Part shown: piece by piece, positions 1 to 8,777 of the stretch
How the letters are laid out: the number at the start of each line of letters is the position of its first letter
Numbering within the stretch: the stretch's first letter is position 1
NCBI RefSeq assembly: GCF_026167665.1
Contig: NZ_CP098740.1
Span: 3,720,001-3,784,000, forward strand
DNA from: Streptomyces drozdowiczii
Lineage (GTDB): Bacteria > Actinomycetota > Actinomycetes > Streptomycetales > Streptomycetaceae
Direction of reading: 5' to 3'
DNA length: 64,000 bases
Translations under genes and position numbers: made by a program
Notes under the pieces: model-generated
What the model was told of the DNA's origin: nothing
Databases searched by the model: none
The model's input: only the letters and a program-made list of their open reading frames with translations

Positions 1-48
1 TACGCCCCCTGACCTTGGACATGCCCCGCCCGGAAGGGGTGTACGCCT

Positions 49-1332
49 GTGCCCGCACTTGTGCTGCTCGGTGCTCAGTGGGGTGACGAGGGCAAGGGAA
101 AGGCCACCGACCTCCTCGGTGGATCCGTGGACTATGTGGTGCGCTACCAGGGCGGCAACAACGCCGGCCACACGGTGGTCGTCGGTGACCAGAAGTACGC
201 ACTGCATCTCCTCCCCTCCGGCATCCTGTCACCCGGATGTACTCCGGTGATCGGTAATGGTGTCGTCGTCGACCCGGCGGTCCTGCTCTCCGAGCTGAGT
301 GGGCTGAACGACCGCGGCGTGGACACGTCGAAGCTGCTGATCAGCGGCAACGCTCATTTGATCACCCCGTACAACGTCACCGTCGACAAGGTGACGGAAC
401 GGTTCCTCGGGAAGCGCAAGATCGGCACCACCGGGCGCGGCATCGGCCCGACGTACGCCGACAAGATCAACCGGGTCGGCATCCGCGTCCAGGACCTCTA
501 CGACGAGTCGATCCTGGAGCAGAAGGTCGAGGCGGCCCTGGAGCAGAAGAACCAGCTTCTGGCCAAGGTCTTCAACCGGCGCGCCATCGAGGCCGGCAAG
601 GTCGTCGAGGACATGCTCCAGTACGCGGAGCAGCTCAAGCCCTACGTGGCCGACACGACGCTCGTCCTGAACAACGCCATCGACGCGGGCAAGGTCGTCC
701 TGTTCGAGGGCGGCCAGGGCACGCTGCTCGACGTCGACCACGGCACGTACCCCTTCGTGACCTCCTCGAACCCGACCGCGGGCGGCGCCTGCACCGGTGC
801 CGGCGTCGGGCCGACCAAGATCAGCCGGGTCATCGGCATCCTCAAGGCGTACACGACCCGTGTCGGCGCCGGCCCGTTCCCGACGGAGCTGCACGACGAG
901 GACGGCGAGGCGCTGCGGCGGATCGGCGGCGAGCGCGGTGTCACCACCGGCCGTGACCGCCGGTGCGGCTGGTTCGACGCGGTCATCGCGCGGTACGCGA
1001 CCCGGGTCAACGGCCTCACCGACTTCTTCCTCACCAAGCTGGACGTGCTGACCGGCTGGGAGCAGATCCCGGTATGCGTCGCGTACGAGATCGACGGCAA
1101 GCGCGTCGAGGAGCTCCCGTACAGCCAGACCGACTTCCACCACGCGAAGCCGGTGTACGAGATGCTTCCGGGCTGGTCCGAGGACATCACCAAGGCGAAG
1201 ACGTTCGCCGACCTGCCGAAGAACGCGCAGGCGTACGTGAAGGCGCTGGAGGAGATGTCCGGCGCCCCGATCTCCGCGATCGGCGTCGGCCCCGGCCGCA
1301 CCGAGACCATCGAGATCAACTCGTTCCTGTAG
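49..1332 (+). CDS. purA: adenylosuccinate synthetase
   Basis: Cytosolic enzyme that joins IMP and aspartate using GTP to give adenylosuccinate, the first committed step from IMP to AMP. The 427 residues match the usual family length. The N-terminal GTP-binding loop WGDEGKGK lies near residue 11, the NNAGHT substrate motif near 39, GTTGRGIGP near 127, FEGGQG near 222 and the TGRDRRCGW segment near 305. The start is a GTG at 49 with an AAGGGG-like ribosome site about 9 bases upstream. The gene stands alone: a strong hairpin follows the stop, and the next genes have their own promoters. Identification is secure. Confidence 0.97.
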   Translation: MPALVLLGAQWGDEGKGKATDLLGGSVDYVVRYQGGNNAGHTVVVGDQKYALHLLPSGILSPGCTPVIGNGVVVDPAVLLSELSGLNDRGVDTSKLLISGNAHLITPYNVTVDKVTERFLGKRKIGTTGRGIGPTYADKINRVGIRVQDLYDESILEQKVEAALEQKNQLLAKVFNRRAIEAGKVVEDMLQYAEQLKPYVADTTLVLNNAIDAGKVVLFEGGQGTLLDVDHGTYPFVTSSNPTAGGACTGAGVGPTKISRVIGILKAYTTRVGAGPFPTELHDEDGEALRRIGGERGVTTGRDRRCGWFDAVIARYATRVNGLTDFFLTKLDVLTGWEQIPVCVAYEIDGKRVEELPYSQTDFHHAKPVYEMLPGWSEDITKAKTFADLPKNAQAYVKALEEMSGAPISAIGVGPGRTETIEINSFL

Positions 1333-1347
1333 TCGTACAGGCGCACA

Positions 1348-1382
1348 GGAGGGCCGGGGCGGCGGTTGAGCCCCGGCCCTCC
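1348..1382 (+). terminator. hairpin terminator after purA
   Basis: A perfect 13-bp GC-rich stem (1348-1360 pairs with 1370-1382) with a 9-base loop starts 15 bases after the purA stop. There is no T-tract, which is common for Streptomyces terminators. Confidence 0.7.
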
Positions 1383-1409
1383 GGCATGTTCGCGCCCGAC
1401 GGGGCCGCC

Positions 1410-1437
1410 TGGTCTAGACCTTGACAGGTTCAGACCA
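1410..1437 (+). promoter_or_regulatory. chitinase promoter with dre-type direct repeat
   Basis: The palindrome TGGTCTAGACC (1410-1420) is followed directly by TTGACA (1421-1426, a -35 hexamer) and a second imperfect copy GGTTCAGACCA (1427-1437). This is the 12-bp direct-repeat arrangement known from Streptomyces chitinase promoters, and the first copy matches the core of the DasR operator (dre). Repression by the GntR-family regulator DasR, relieved by amino-sugar phosphates, is inferred from that match. No convincing -10 could be fixed. Confidence 0.8.
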
Positions 1438-1525
1438 GCGACGGTTGGGTGCAGGGATGCCCGCACGGCCCGCCCGCCGAGGTGTGCGGCGCACCATGCC
1501 CGTCCTGTCGAAGGAGTGAGCAGCG

Positions 1526-2407
1526 CTGAACCGCATCAAGAGCATCCTGACCGTACTGAGCGCGGTCGTCGCCACGGCAGCCTTCCTGCCCGGCGCCGCC
1601 ACCGCCGCACCGGCCGCCGCGGACTCCGCGTCGTGCGCGCCCCTGTGGGACTCCTCGACCGCCTACAAGGCCGGCGGCACGGTCTCGCACCACGGCCGCA
1701 ACTGGACGGCGAAGTGGTGGACGCAGAACGAGAATCCGGGCGCCACCACGGTCTGGGCGGACGCGGGCGCCTGTACGGGAGGGGTTTCCGACTTCGTCAT
1801 CAGCGAGGCGGAGTTCGACGAGATCTTCCCCGAGCGCGATGCCTTCTACACCTACCAGGGCCTGATCGACGCGCTGCACGCGTATCCCCGCTTCGCCAAC
1901 ACCGGGACCGAGGAGACCAGGAGCCGGGAGGCCGCGGCGTTCCTGACGCACGCCGACTTCGAGTCGGTCGGCCTGCGGTACGTGAAGGAGATCAACGAGG
2001 CCAACTACTGGATCAAGTGCGACTACAGCCAGCCGTTCGGCTGCCCGGCCGGTCAGTCCGCCTACTACGGGCGCGGGCCGATCATGTTCAGCTGGAACTT
2101 CAACTACAAGGCCGCCGGGGACGCGCTCGGCCTCGATCTGCTCAACGACCCGTGGCTGGTGGAGCGTGATCCGTCCGTCGCCTGGCAGACCGCGCTCTGG
2201 TACTGGAACACCCAGAACGGCCCCGGCACCATGACCTCCCACGACGCCATGGTCGGCGGGGCCGGCTTCGGCGAGACCATCCGCTCGCTCAACGGATCGC
2301 TGGAGTGCAACGGCGGAAACCCCGGCTCGGTGCGGGCTCGGGCTGCCAAGTATGAGCACATCACGGAGGTCATCGGCGTCGACCCGGGTTCGCACCTCAC
2401 CTGCTGA
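1526..2407 (+). CDS. GH19 chitinase paralogue with altered active-site loop; CTG start
   Basis: Predicted secreted family 19 chitinase of 293 residues. It has a signal peptide (about 1-30), a small chitin-binding domain of the CBM5/12 type (about 35-83, with the NWTAKWWTQNE core) and a GH19 domain (about 88-293). The reading frame has a stop at 1517 and no ATG, GTG or TTG before the signal peptide. The start is therefore CTG at 1526, nine bases after AAGGAG (1511-1516), the same geometry as the next gene. The normal HETGG catalytic motif is replaced by FESVG: the Glu (146) and the second Glu (155, VKE) remain, but His is Phe and one Gly is Val. GRGPIQLSWN reads GRGPIMFSWN. Activity may be reduced or altered. 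It is probably an old tandem duplicate of the gene at 2596. Confidence 0.85.
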   Translation: MNRIKSILTVLSAVVATAAFLPGAATAAPAAADSASCAPLWDSSTAYKAGGTVSHHGRNWTAKWWTQNENPGATTVWADAGACTGGVSDFVISEAEFDEIFPERDAFYTYQGLIDALHAYPRFANTGTEETRSREAAAFLTHADFESVGLRYVKEINEANYWIKCDYSQPFGCPAGQSAYYGRGPIMFSWNFNYKAAGDALGLDLLNDPWLVERDPSVAWQTALWYWNTQNGPGTMTSHDAMVGGAGFGETIRSLNGSLECNGGNPGSVRARAAKYEHITEVIGVDPGSHLTC

Positions 2408-2418
2408 CGCCGTCTCAA

Positions 2419-2465
2419 ACCCCCGGAGCCCGAGTGATCTTCGCGTCGCGGGCGGCCCCGGGGGT
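2419..2465 (+). terminator. imperfect hairpin between the two chitinase genes
   Basis: A 12-bp stem with one mismatch (2419-2430 with 2454-2465) and a 23-base loop lies just after the first chitinase stop. It is a weaker terminator candidate than the others in the window. Confidence 0.4.
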
Positions 2466-2491
2466 CTCGCGGCGGAAGAGGTTCCGGTTTT

Positions 2492-2519
2492 TGGTCTAGA
2501 CCTTGACAGGTCCAGACCA
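2492..2519 (+). promoter_or_regulatory. second chitinase promoter with dre-type direct repeat
   Basis: Same arrangement as at 1410: TGGTCTAGACC (2492-2502), TTGACA (2503-2508), then GGTCCAGACCA (2509-2519). This copy is closer to the consensus direct repeat. The two promoters are nearly identical over 28 bases although the flanks differ, so the operator has been kept under selection. Confidence 0.82.
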
Positions 2520-2595
2520 ACCGCGCTTGAGTGGCGACAACCCCCCACGGCGGTGCGCCGCGACGATCGGTGCGCCGCGACGAAGGAGTGTGCAG

Positions 2596-3492
2596 ATGTT
2601 CCGTCGCATCATGGGCCTGCTCGCCGCGCTGGGCGCGGTCGTCGCAGGGCTCGTCGTACTCCCCGCCACCACCGCGTCGGCCGCCGACTGCGCGGCCGCC
2701 TGGAACGCCTCGTCCGTGTACACGGGCGGCGGCACCGCCTCGTACAACGGGCACAACTGGACCGCCAAGTGGTGGACGCAGAACGAGAAGCCGGGCAGCT
2801 CGGACGTCTGGGCCGACAAGGGCGCCTGCGGAAGCGGAGGCGGCACGGACCCGGGCGACCCGGGCTCGTCCTCCGGTTTCGTGGTCAGTGAGGCGCAGTT
2901 CAACCAGATGTTCCCCGGCCGCAGTTCCTTCTACACGTACAGCGGGCTGGTCGCCGCGCTGAACGCCTACCCGGGCTTCGCCAACACCGGAAGTGACACC
3001 GTCAAGAAGCAGGAGGCCGCGGCCTTCCTCGCCAACGTCAGCCACGAGACCGGCGGACTGGTGTACATCGTCGAGCAGAACACCGCCAACTACCCGCACT
3101 ACTGCGACAGCAGCCAGCCCTACGGCTGCCCGGCGGGCCAGGCCGCGTACTACGGGCGCGGTCCGATCCAGCTCAGCTGGAACTTCAACTACAAGGCCGC
3201 GGGCGACGCGCTCGGCATCGACCTGCTGGGCAACCCCTACCTGGTCGAGCAGGACGCGGCCGTGGCCTGGAAGACCGGCCTCTGGTACTGGAACACCCAG
3301 AGCGGCCCGGGCACCATGACCGCCCACAACGCCATGGTGAACGGCGCCGGCTTCGGCGAGACGATCCGCTCCATCAACGGCTCGATCGAGTGCAACGGCG
3401 GCAACCCCGCCCAGGTCCAGAGCCGCATCGACAAGTACCAGGCGTTCGTGCAGATCCTCGGCACCACGCCCGGTTCCAACTTGAGCTGCTGA
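2596..3492 (+). CDS. secreted GH19 chitinase (ChiC-like)
   Basis: Endochitinase of 298 residues, secreted to hydrolyse chitin. Signal peptide about 1-29 ending in TASA, CBM5/12 chitin-binding domain about 31-78, a Gly/Pro/Ser linker about 79-93, then the GH19 catalytic domain. The catalytic pair is intact: Glu151 in SHETGG and Glu160 in YIVE, spaced nine apart as in Streptomyces griseus ChiC. The substrate-cleft motif GRGPIQLSWNFNYKAAG is also intact. ATG 2596 is chosen because AAGGAG lies upstream at normal spacing and the signal peptide begins there; a longer frame back to 2503 has no signal sequence. Expression is probably controlled by DasR through the operator at 2492. It is the functional partner of the divergent copy upstream. 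Confidence 0.93.
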   Translation: MFRRIMGLLAALGAVVAGLVVLPATTASAADCAAAWNASSVYTGGGTASYNGHNWTAKWWTQNEKPGSSDVWADKGACGSGGGTDPGDPGSSSGFVVSEAQFNQMFPGRSSFYTYSGLVAALNAYPGFANTGSDTVKKQEAAAFLANVSHETGGLVYIVEQNTANYPHYCDSSQPYGCPAGQAAYYGRGPIQLSWNFNYKAAGDALGIDLLGNPYLVEQDAAVAWKTGLWYWNTQSGPGTMTAHNAMVNGAGFGETIRSINGSIECNGGNPAQVQSRIDKYQAFVQILGTTPGSNLSC

Positions 3493-3524
3493 CCAGGGCT
3501 TTCGACCCAAAACTTCACTCGTGT

Positions 3525-3562
3525 GGGGGACGCTTCCGGCCTCGTGGCCGGAGGCGTCCCCC
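3525..3562 (+). terminator. hairpin terminator after chitinase
   Basis: A 17-bp stem (3525-3541 with 3546-3562, one G-T wobble) and a TCGT tetraloop begin about 30 bases after the chitinase stop. Confidence 0.75.
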
Positions 3563-3641
3563 GCCTCGTTGTCAGTGGTCGCCTCTAACGTCGCAAGCGT
3601 CGGGACCGCAGGTGGTCGGCGCACGAGGAGAGGGCAGCACG

Positions 3642-4784
3642 ATGGAGTTCCGGATCGAACGAGGCGAGCTGGCGGACGCCGTCTCCTGGGCCGCCCGCGT
3701 CCTGCCCACCAGGTCGCCCGTACCTGTCCTGGGCGGGCTGCTGCTGGAGGCGGCGGACGACAGGCTGAGCATCTCCGGTCTGGATTACGAGGCGTCCGCC
3801 CGCATTGAGATCGCGGCGCGGACCGAGCGGCCCGGGAAGGTCCTGGTCATGGGCCGCCGCCTGCTGGACGTGTGCAAGGTGCTGCCCGAAGGACCGGTGG
3901 AGTGCGCGGTCGAGGGTTCACGGTTCACGGTGACGGGCGGCGGCGCCGGATTCGGGCTCTCCGTCCTGCCGTTGGACGACTATCCCGCGCTGCCGCCGCT
4001 GCCGGAGATACTCGGTGAGGTGGACGGGCAGGAGTTCGCGGCAGCCGTCGCCGATGTGTCGGTGGCCGCCGGCCGGGACGACACCCTCCCCACACTCACC
4101 GGCATCCGCCTGGCGCTCGACGGCGAGCGGATGACCCTGGCGGCCACCGACCGCTACCGCTTCGCCGTCCGTACGCTCGACTGGCGGCCCACGGCCCAAG
4201 GCGTCACGGCCGACGTCGTCGTCTCGGCCCGCCGGCTCAGCGAGATCGCCCGCTCGGTCGGCAGCCGCCCCGGTACGGTCCGCCTCGCCCTGGACGGCGG
4301 TTCGGCGGGCTTCGAACGGGAGGGCATGCGCACCACGGTCCGTTTGCTCGACGGCCGACTCCCGCGCCACGACAAGCTGTTCGTGCTCAGCGGGCCGGTC
4401 AAGGCGGTGACCGAACGCGAACCGCTGGTCGAGGCGGTGAAGCGGGTCGCGGTCGTGGCGGACGGCGACAGCCCGCTCCAGTTCGCGTTCACCGCGGACT
4501 CCGTCCTGCTCCAGGCCGGGTACGAGGACGACGTGGCCTCACAGCGCCTGCCCGCCGGACTCCTGGGCGCCGACGAGATCACCGTGGGGTTCAACCCCTC
4601 CTACTTGATGGACGCGCTCGCCACGTTCGACACCCCGGTGGTCCGGTTCCAGCTGATGGGCCAGGGCCAGCGCGCCATGATCACCGGGCACCAGGACCAC
4701 GAGGCGGCGGCGGCAGCGGCGGACGGGGCGGGGGACACGGTCCACCAGCACCTGCTCATGTCGCTACGGCCGCTGGTCCAGTGA
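3642..4784 (+). CDS. DNA polymerase III beta sliding-clamp paralogue
   Basis: Protein of 380 residues with the three-domain fold of the beta clamp: repeated LXXA-type clamp segments, LPTLTGIRL near residue 150, ATDRYRFAVR near 170, a C-terminal MLMPL-like tail reading LLMSLRPL, and GHQDH just before a low-complexity Ala stretch. The replicative clamp dnaN normally sits beside dnaA at oriC; there is no oriC, dnaA or recF here, so this is an additional clamp gene. It is more divergent than a housekeeping DnaN. It may serve repair or specialised polymerases; this is inference. ATG 3642 follows a GAGGAGAGGG ribosome site. The gene is monocistronic and converges with the kinase gene. Confidence 0.85.
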   Translation: MEFRIERGELADAVSWAARVLPTRSPVPVLGGLLLEAADDRLSISGLDYEASARIEIAARTERPGKVLVMGRRLLDVCKVLPEGPVECAVEGSRFTVTGGGAGFGLSVLPLDDYPALPPLPEILGEVDGQEFAAAVADVSVAAGRDDTLPTLTGIRLALDGERMTLAATDRYRFAVRTLDWRPTAQGVTADVVVSARRLSEIARSVGSRPGTVRLALDGGSAGFEREGMRTTVRLLDGRLPRHDKLFVLSGPVKAVTEREPLVEAVKRVAVVADGDSPLQFAFTADSVLLQAGYEDDVASQRLPAGLLGADEITVGFNPSYLMDALATFDTPVVRFQLMGQGQRAMITGHQDHEAAAAAADGAGDTVHQHLLMSLRPLVQ

Positions 4785-4855
4785 AACCGTCGGCGGGGCG
4801 GGACAGGGGGCGGCGGCCGTACGGATGCGGTGGCGGCCCCGCCCGGCCCGGCGGA

Positions 4856-7075
4856 TCAGCCGGTCTTCGTGTATGTCAGTTTCTCGCCGCTCGACGTGTT
4901 CTCACGGCTCAGACTGCCGTCCGGGAGCAGGGTGAGCGTGGTCGGAGCCCCCGGAGTGCAGGAAGCCGCCGGTTCGCCCTCCGTCACGGTGGAGGGGCCG
5001 ATGCTGACGGACTCGCCGTCGGCGGCCTCGGCGCTCAGGGTCGCCTCGAAGACGCAGCGGTAGGTGCCCCCGGTGGCGAGAGGGCCCTCGGCGGTCAGGG
5101 TGAGGACCGTGTCTCCCACCTCGCCCTGACGGATGACGAGTTCACGGGTGGAGTGTCCGGTGGCGTTGTCGATGCTGCCCGACCAGGAGCCCAGGTAGCC
5201 GTCGGGGACGGCGCCCTCCTCGCCGTTGTCCCCGTCGTCGGGCGAGGGGTCCGGGGAGACGTCGGGGGTGGGGGAGTCGTCGATGGCCTGCGACGGGGAG
5301 GGCCCGGCCGAGCGGGTGGGCTTGGCCGTGGGCGTCCCGCCCTTGTCGTTCATGAGGGCGTAGACGGACCCGCCCGCGCCGATGGCGACCAGTACGGCGA
5401 CGAGGATCAGCGCGATGGTCGAGCCGCTGCTCCGGCGGGCCGGTTCGGGAGCGGGGGCCGGATGCTGGGTGCCGGTGGGGTAGCCGGGGCCGTACGGGGG
5501 AGTGGCACCCGGGCCGGGCTGCTGCGGGTAGCCGTACGGGTAGCCGTGGTCCGGGCTCGGCTGCTGGGGATAGCCGTACGCCTGGCCGGGGTTGGGCTGC
5601 TGCGGGTGGCCGTAGCCCTGAACCTGCTGCGGCTGGGCGGCCTGGTGCGGGTAGCCGTAGCCGGGAGGCGGGGTGGCCGGGGGCGGCCCGCTCGGCGGCG
5701 TGGCGGCGGCACCGGCCGCGCCGGCGGCCGCGTTGGGGAGCGCGTGGACGGGCCCGGGCCCGGGCTGCCCGGGAGTCGGGAGCGGGGCGGTCGGACCGGT
5801 GGGGGCGTTGATGACCTCGGTCGCCGGCTCGGCGGGAGGCTCGGTGCGCGAGTCGGACGGGGCGTCGGAGGGGGCGTCGGACGGGACGCCGGGGGCAGCG
5901 TCGGACGGGGTGTCGCTCACCGCCCCGGCGGGGGCGCCCGGCTTGGTGAGCGGGACCGCGCCCTGCGGCTTCCCGACGCCTGGGGCGGGGGAGGCGATCG
6001 GGGCTTGAGCCGGATCCGGATCCGGATCCGGCACCGCGTCCGTCGGCGCGGCGTCACGGGGCCCCGCATCGGTGGGAGCCCCGCCACCCGGCACCACCCC
6101 GCCACCCGGCGCCACCGCGCCGGCCGGCACCGCGTCCTCGGGATCCTCCGAGTCGAGCAGTTCCACCGCGTGGCGGCCGAGTTGGGCGAGGAGCGCGCCC
6201 GGCAGCCAGGGCTCCGCGCCGGTGTCGCCGTCGGCCAGGAGCGCCAGGATGTCGTCGGTGGACGGCCGGGCCTGCGGGTCCTTGTGGAGGCAGCCGCGGA
6301 TCAGGTCGTCGAGCCCCGGAGTGACCCCGGTCAGGTCCGGGTCCTCCTGGGCGATGCGGAACAGCAGCGCGTGCATCTCGTTGGCCGCGGCGCCGAAGGG
6401 AAGCCGGCCGGTCAGGGCGTACGTCAGCACCGATCCCAGGCAGAACACATCGCTCGCCGCGCTCACCCGCTCGCCCCGCACCTGCTCCGGAGACATGAAA
6501 CCGGGCGTGCCGACCAGGGCGCCGGTGCGGGTGAGGCCGCCGTCGGTGATGGTGTCCAGGGCTCTGGCTATCCCGAAGTCGATGACGCGTGGGCCGTCGA
6601 TCGTGAGCAGGATGTTGGAGGGCTTCAGGTCCCGGTGGATCAGGCCGGCCGTGTGGATGGCCTTCAGGGCGTGCGCCAGGCCGGAGCCGAGAATGCGGAC
6701 GGACCGCTCCGGCAGGGGCCCGTAGGCGCCGGGGGCCGGGCCGGACACGGTGCCCGGTCTGCCCGAGACGGTGGCGTGGAGGGAGGGGCCGGCCACATAT
6801 CCGGTGGCGACCCACGGGACGTCGGCCTCGGTGTCGGCGTCCAGGACGGGCGCGGTCCAAGTGGACCCCACCCGGCGGGCGGCCCGCACCTCCTGGCGGA
6901 ACCGGTCGCGGAATTCCTGCTGCGCGGCCAGCTCCTCGCGTACCAGCTTGAGCGCGACCGTGCGGCCGCGGTCGGACCGGGCCAGATACACCTGGCCCAT
7001 CCCGCCCGCGCCGAGGCGCCCCAGCAGGCGGTAGGCACCGATGCGCTGGGGATCGGTGGACCCGAGCTTCTCCAT
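4856..7075 (-). CDS. transmembrane serine/threonine protein kinase (PASTA-less Pkn)
   Basis: Receptor-like Hanks-type kinase, 739 residues. The N-terminal kinase domain (about 10-275) has GAGGMGQVY, the ATP-anchoring Lys43 (VALK), HRDLKPSN, DFGIA and the activation segment ending GTPGFMSPEQ. A long Pro/Gly/Ala/Tyr-rich linker with repeated YGYPQQP-like units follows (about 330-545), then one transmembrane helix (about 552-574) and an external C-terminal domain of about 165 residues with two Cys and beta-type character. The external part is not PASTA; it may sense a ligand or wall state. ATG 7075 begins the kinase domain at the usual distance. Neighbours do not suggest a substrate. Confidence 0.93.
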   Translation of the reverse strand: MEKLGSTDPQRIGAYRLLGRLGAGGMGQVYLARSDRGRTVALKLVREELAAQQEFRDRFRQEVRAARRVGSTWTAPVLDADTEADVPWVATGYVAGPSLHATVSGRPGTVSGPAPGAYGPLPERSVRILGSGLAHALKAIHTAGLIHRDLKPSNILLTIDGPRVIDFGIARALDTITDGGLTRTGALVGTPGFMSPEQVRGERVSAASDVFCLGSVLTYALTGRLPFGAAANEMHALLFRIAQEDPDLTGVTPGLDDLIRGCLHKDPQARPSTDDILALLADGDTGAEPWLPGALLAQLGRHAVELLDSEDPEDAVPAGAVAPGGGVVPGGGAPTDAGPRDAAPTDAVPDPDPDPAQAPIASPAPGVGKPQGAVPLTKPGAPAGAVSDTPSDAAPGVPSDAPSDAPSDSRTEPPAEPATEVINAPTGPTAPLPTPGQPGPGPVHALPNAAAGAAGAAATPPSGPPPATPPPGYGYPHQAAQPQQVQGYGHPQQPNPGQAYGYPQQPSPDHGYPYGYPQQPGPGATPPYGPGYPTGTQHPAPAPEPARRSSGSTIALILVAVLVAIGAGGSVYALMNDKGGTPTAKPTRSAGPSPSQAIDDSPTPDVSPDPSPDDGDNGEEGAVPDGYLGSWSGSIDNATGHSTRELVIRQGEVGDTVLTLTAEGPLATGGTYRCVFEATLSAEAADGESVSIGPSTVTEGEPAASCTPGAPTTLTLLPDGSLSRENTSSGEKLTYTKTG

Positions 7076-7217
7076 GGTGTGCGGCCTCCCCCGTACGACA
7101 ACACGCCGGACGGGGACGAGAATAGCGGCGTGGATCGTCCGACCGGGCCCCTCCGGGGCTCAGGGCCGGTGCGGCCCCGGTCTAAGGTGACCCGGAACCG
7201 AATGGGGGAGGGGCGCC

Positions 7218-7934
7218 ATGTGCCCGAGCGGAGCCGTCACCCGCAGCACCCTGCGGCAGCAGATCGCGGACGCGCTGCGTGACGAAGTGCTCGCCGGGCG
7301 TCTGCTGCCGGGGCGGGAGTTCACCGTCAAGCAGATCGCCGAGCAGTACGGGGTGTCCGCGACGCCCGTTCGCGAGGCGCTGTTCGACCTGTCCGCGCAG
7401 GGCCTGCTCGAATCCGACCAGCACCGCGGATTCAGGGTGCACCAGTTCACGGTCGCGGACTACCGGGCGATGGTCGAGGCCCGCGCCCTGGTCATGGACG
7501 GGGTCATCCGGGACGTCTTCCACGAGCCGGTCGCGGAGCGACGTGCCGACTACCGGGACGCGCTCGTCTCCGTACGCCGCCGGGCCGAGGAGGCCGCCCG
7601 CGCGGCGCGCAGCGGTGACCTGGACATCCTCATCGGCTACGACCTGCGCTTCTGGCGCGAGCTCGGCGGGCTCATCGGCAACGGCTACATCAGCGACTTC
7701 CTGCACCGGCTGCGCGTCCAGGCTTGGGTGTTCGCCGTGCCGTACCTGCGGGGCGACGCCGATCTGCGGGACTGGCTGTGGAACGGCCACACCGAACTGG
7801 TCGCCGCCATCACGCACCGGGACCGCGAGGCCCTGCGAGCGGCGATAGACGGGTACAACGGCCATGCGCTGAGCTGGGCCGACCGCCTGGCCGGGCTCGG
7901 ACCGTCCGCGGAGGAGGCCGAGGAGCGCGCCTGA
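7218..7934 (+). CDS. GntR-family transcriptional regulator (FCD type)
   Basis: Cytosolic DNA-binding regulator, 238 residues. The N-terminal winged helix (about 8-75) includes the LRQQIADALRDEVLAGRL start and VSATPVREALFDLSAQGL recognition region typical of GntR. The C-terminal part (about 85-225) is an all-helical FCD ligand domain with possible metal-binding His in NGHTEL and NGHALSW. Such proteins usually bind small organic acids or amino acids; no ligand can be named. ATG 7218 follows a GGGGAGGGG ribosome site. No adjacent metabolic gene betrays its target. Confidence 0.9.
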   Translation: MCPSGAVTRSTLRQQIADALRDEVLAGRLLPGREFTVKQIAEQYGVSATPVREALFDLSAQGLLESDQHRGFRVHQFTVADYRAMVEARALVMDGVIRDVFHEPVAERRADYRDALVSVRRRAEEAARAARSGDLDILIGYDLRFWRELGGLIGNGYISDFLHRLRVQAWVFAVPYLRGDADLRDWLWNGHTELVAAITHRDREALRAAIDGYNGHALSWADRLAGLGPSAEEAEERA

Positions 7935-7943
7935 GCCCCCGGG

Positions 7944-7985
7944 CACCGTCGCCGCCCCTCCGCACCACCGTCGCCGCCCCTCCGC
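7944..7985. repeat. 22-bp tandem duplication
   Basis: The unit beginning CACCGTCGCCGCCCCTCCGC is present twice head to tail (7944-7965 and 7966-7985, 20 of 20 compared bases identical), in the spacer after the GntR gene. Confidence 0.8.
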
Positions 7986-8080
7986 GCCCCGGGCAGGTCG
8001 TGAGCGACCACTGTGCGCGCGCTCCCGGTCGCATTACGCTGTCCCGACCACCGCACGCCCCCGTTGGAGAGCGAGACTTC

Positions 8081-8729
8081 GTGGCCTGTGACCTGTGGCT
8101 TGTCCCCTCGTCGATGTGCTGTGCCACAGCCCCGACAACCCCTTCGCCGAAGAGATCGCCCTCTACGACAAAGCCCTGGGCAAGGCCGGACTGCCGCCCG
8201 TCCCCGTCTACGCCTACATGCCGGGACTGACCGGAGACGTCGCCCCGGTCGCGGGCTTCGACTACGACGCCCTGCACTTCCTCCGCCGCGCCTATCTGCT
8301 CCAGCTCAGCGGCCTCGCCGTCACGCCGGTCGGTGAGCTGGGCGGGGACTACGAGCAGTTGCTGGAGATGTTCGAGTCCACGGCCCGGCAGTCGCACCTG
8401 GTGTGGCACTTCGACCACGCGGGGGCGTACGTCCCCCTCGACTTCGAGGCGCCCGTCTCCACCGACGACCTGCTGGCAGCGGGCGGCCCGCTCGGTTCGG
8501 CGCACGGGCTGCTGCGCGAGCTGGAGTTCGTCGCCCCGTCCATCGGAATCGACCCGGCGAACCCGCCGGCCGCCCCCTGCCGCCCGCCGCCCCCACCGAA
8601 CTGGAGGAACCGGCGACCTCCGTCCCGTACGACGACAACCCCTTCGCCCGGGAGCGCCACGTCTGGCTCGGCCTGCACGCCGCGGCCACCCGCAGCCTCG
8701 CTCAAGGATCGATGATCGTCTTCAGCTGA
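8081..8729 (+). pseudogene. conserved Streptomyces protein broken by two apparent -1 frameshifts
   Basis: One conserved protein of about 216 residues is spread over three frames. It begins at GTG 8081 (MACDLWLVP), moves to the next frame at the C-run 8104-8107, giving LVDVLCHSPDNPFAEE through GIDPANPPAAP, and moves again at the C-run 8573-8577, giving LPPAAPTELEEP through RSLAQGSMIVFS. Adding one C at each run restores one uninterrupted frame. This resembles hypothetical proteins I recall from other streptomycetes that begin MACDLWLVPLVDVLCHSPDNPF. Function is unknown; there is no signal peptide or membrane helix. Two indels in C runs within 500 bases suggest sequencing error rather than decay, because the rest of the protein looks intact. 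Confidence 0.75.
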
Positions 8730-8777
8730 CGCGGTCCCGGTGTCCCGCACCGGAGCCCCGCACCGTCCGGCGAACGG

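Noticed and set aside
229..1143. Long antisense ORFs over purA and most other genes
   Set aside because: They follow from high third-position GC, lack ribosome sites and have biased, repetitive compositions; the sense frames carry complete family motifs.
7944..7985. Short tandem repeat as a CRISPR or regulatory array
   Set aside because: Only two copies, no spacers, GC-rich; most simply a slippage duplication.
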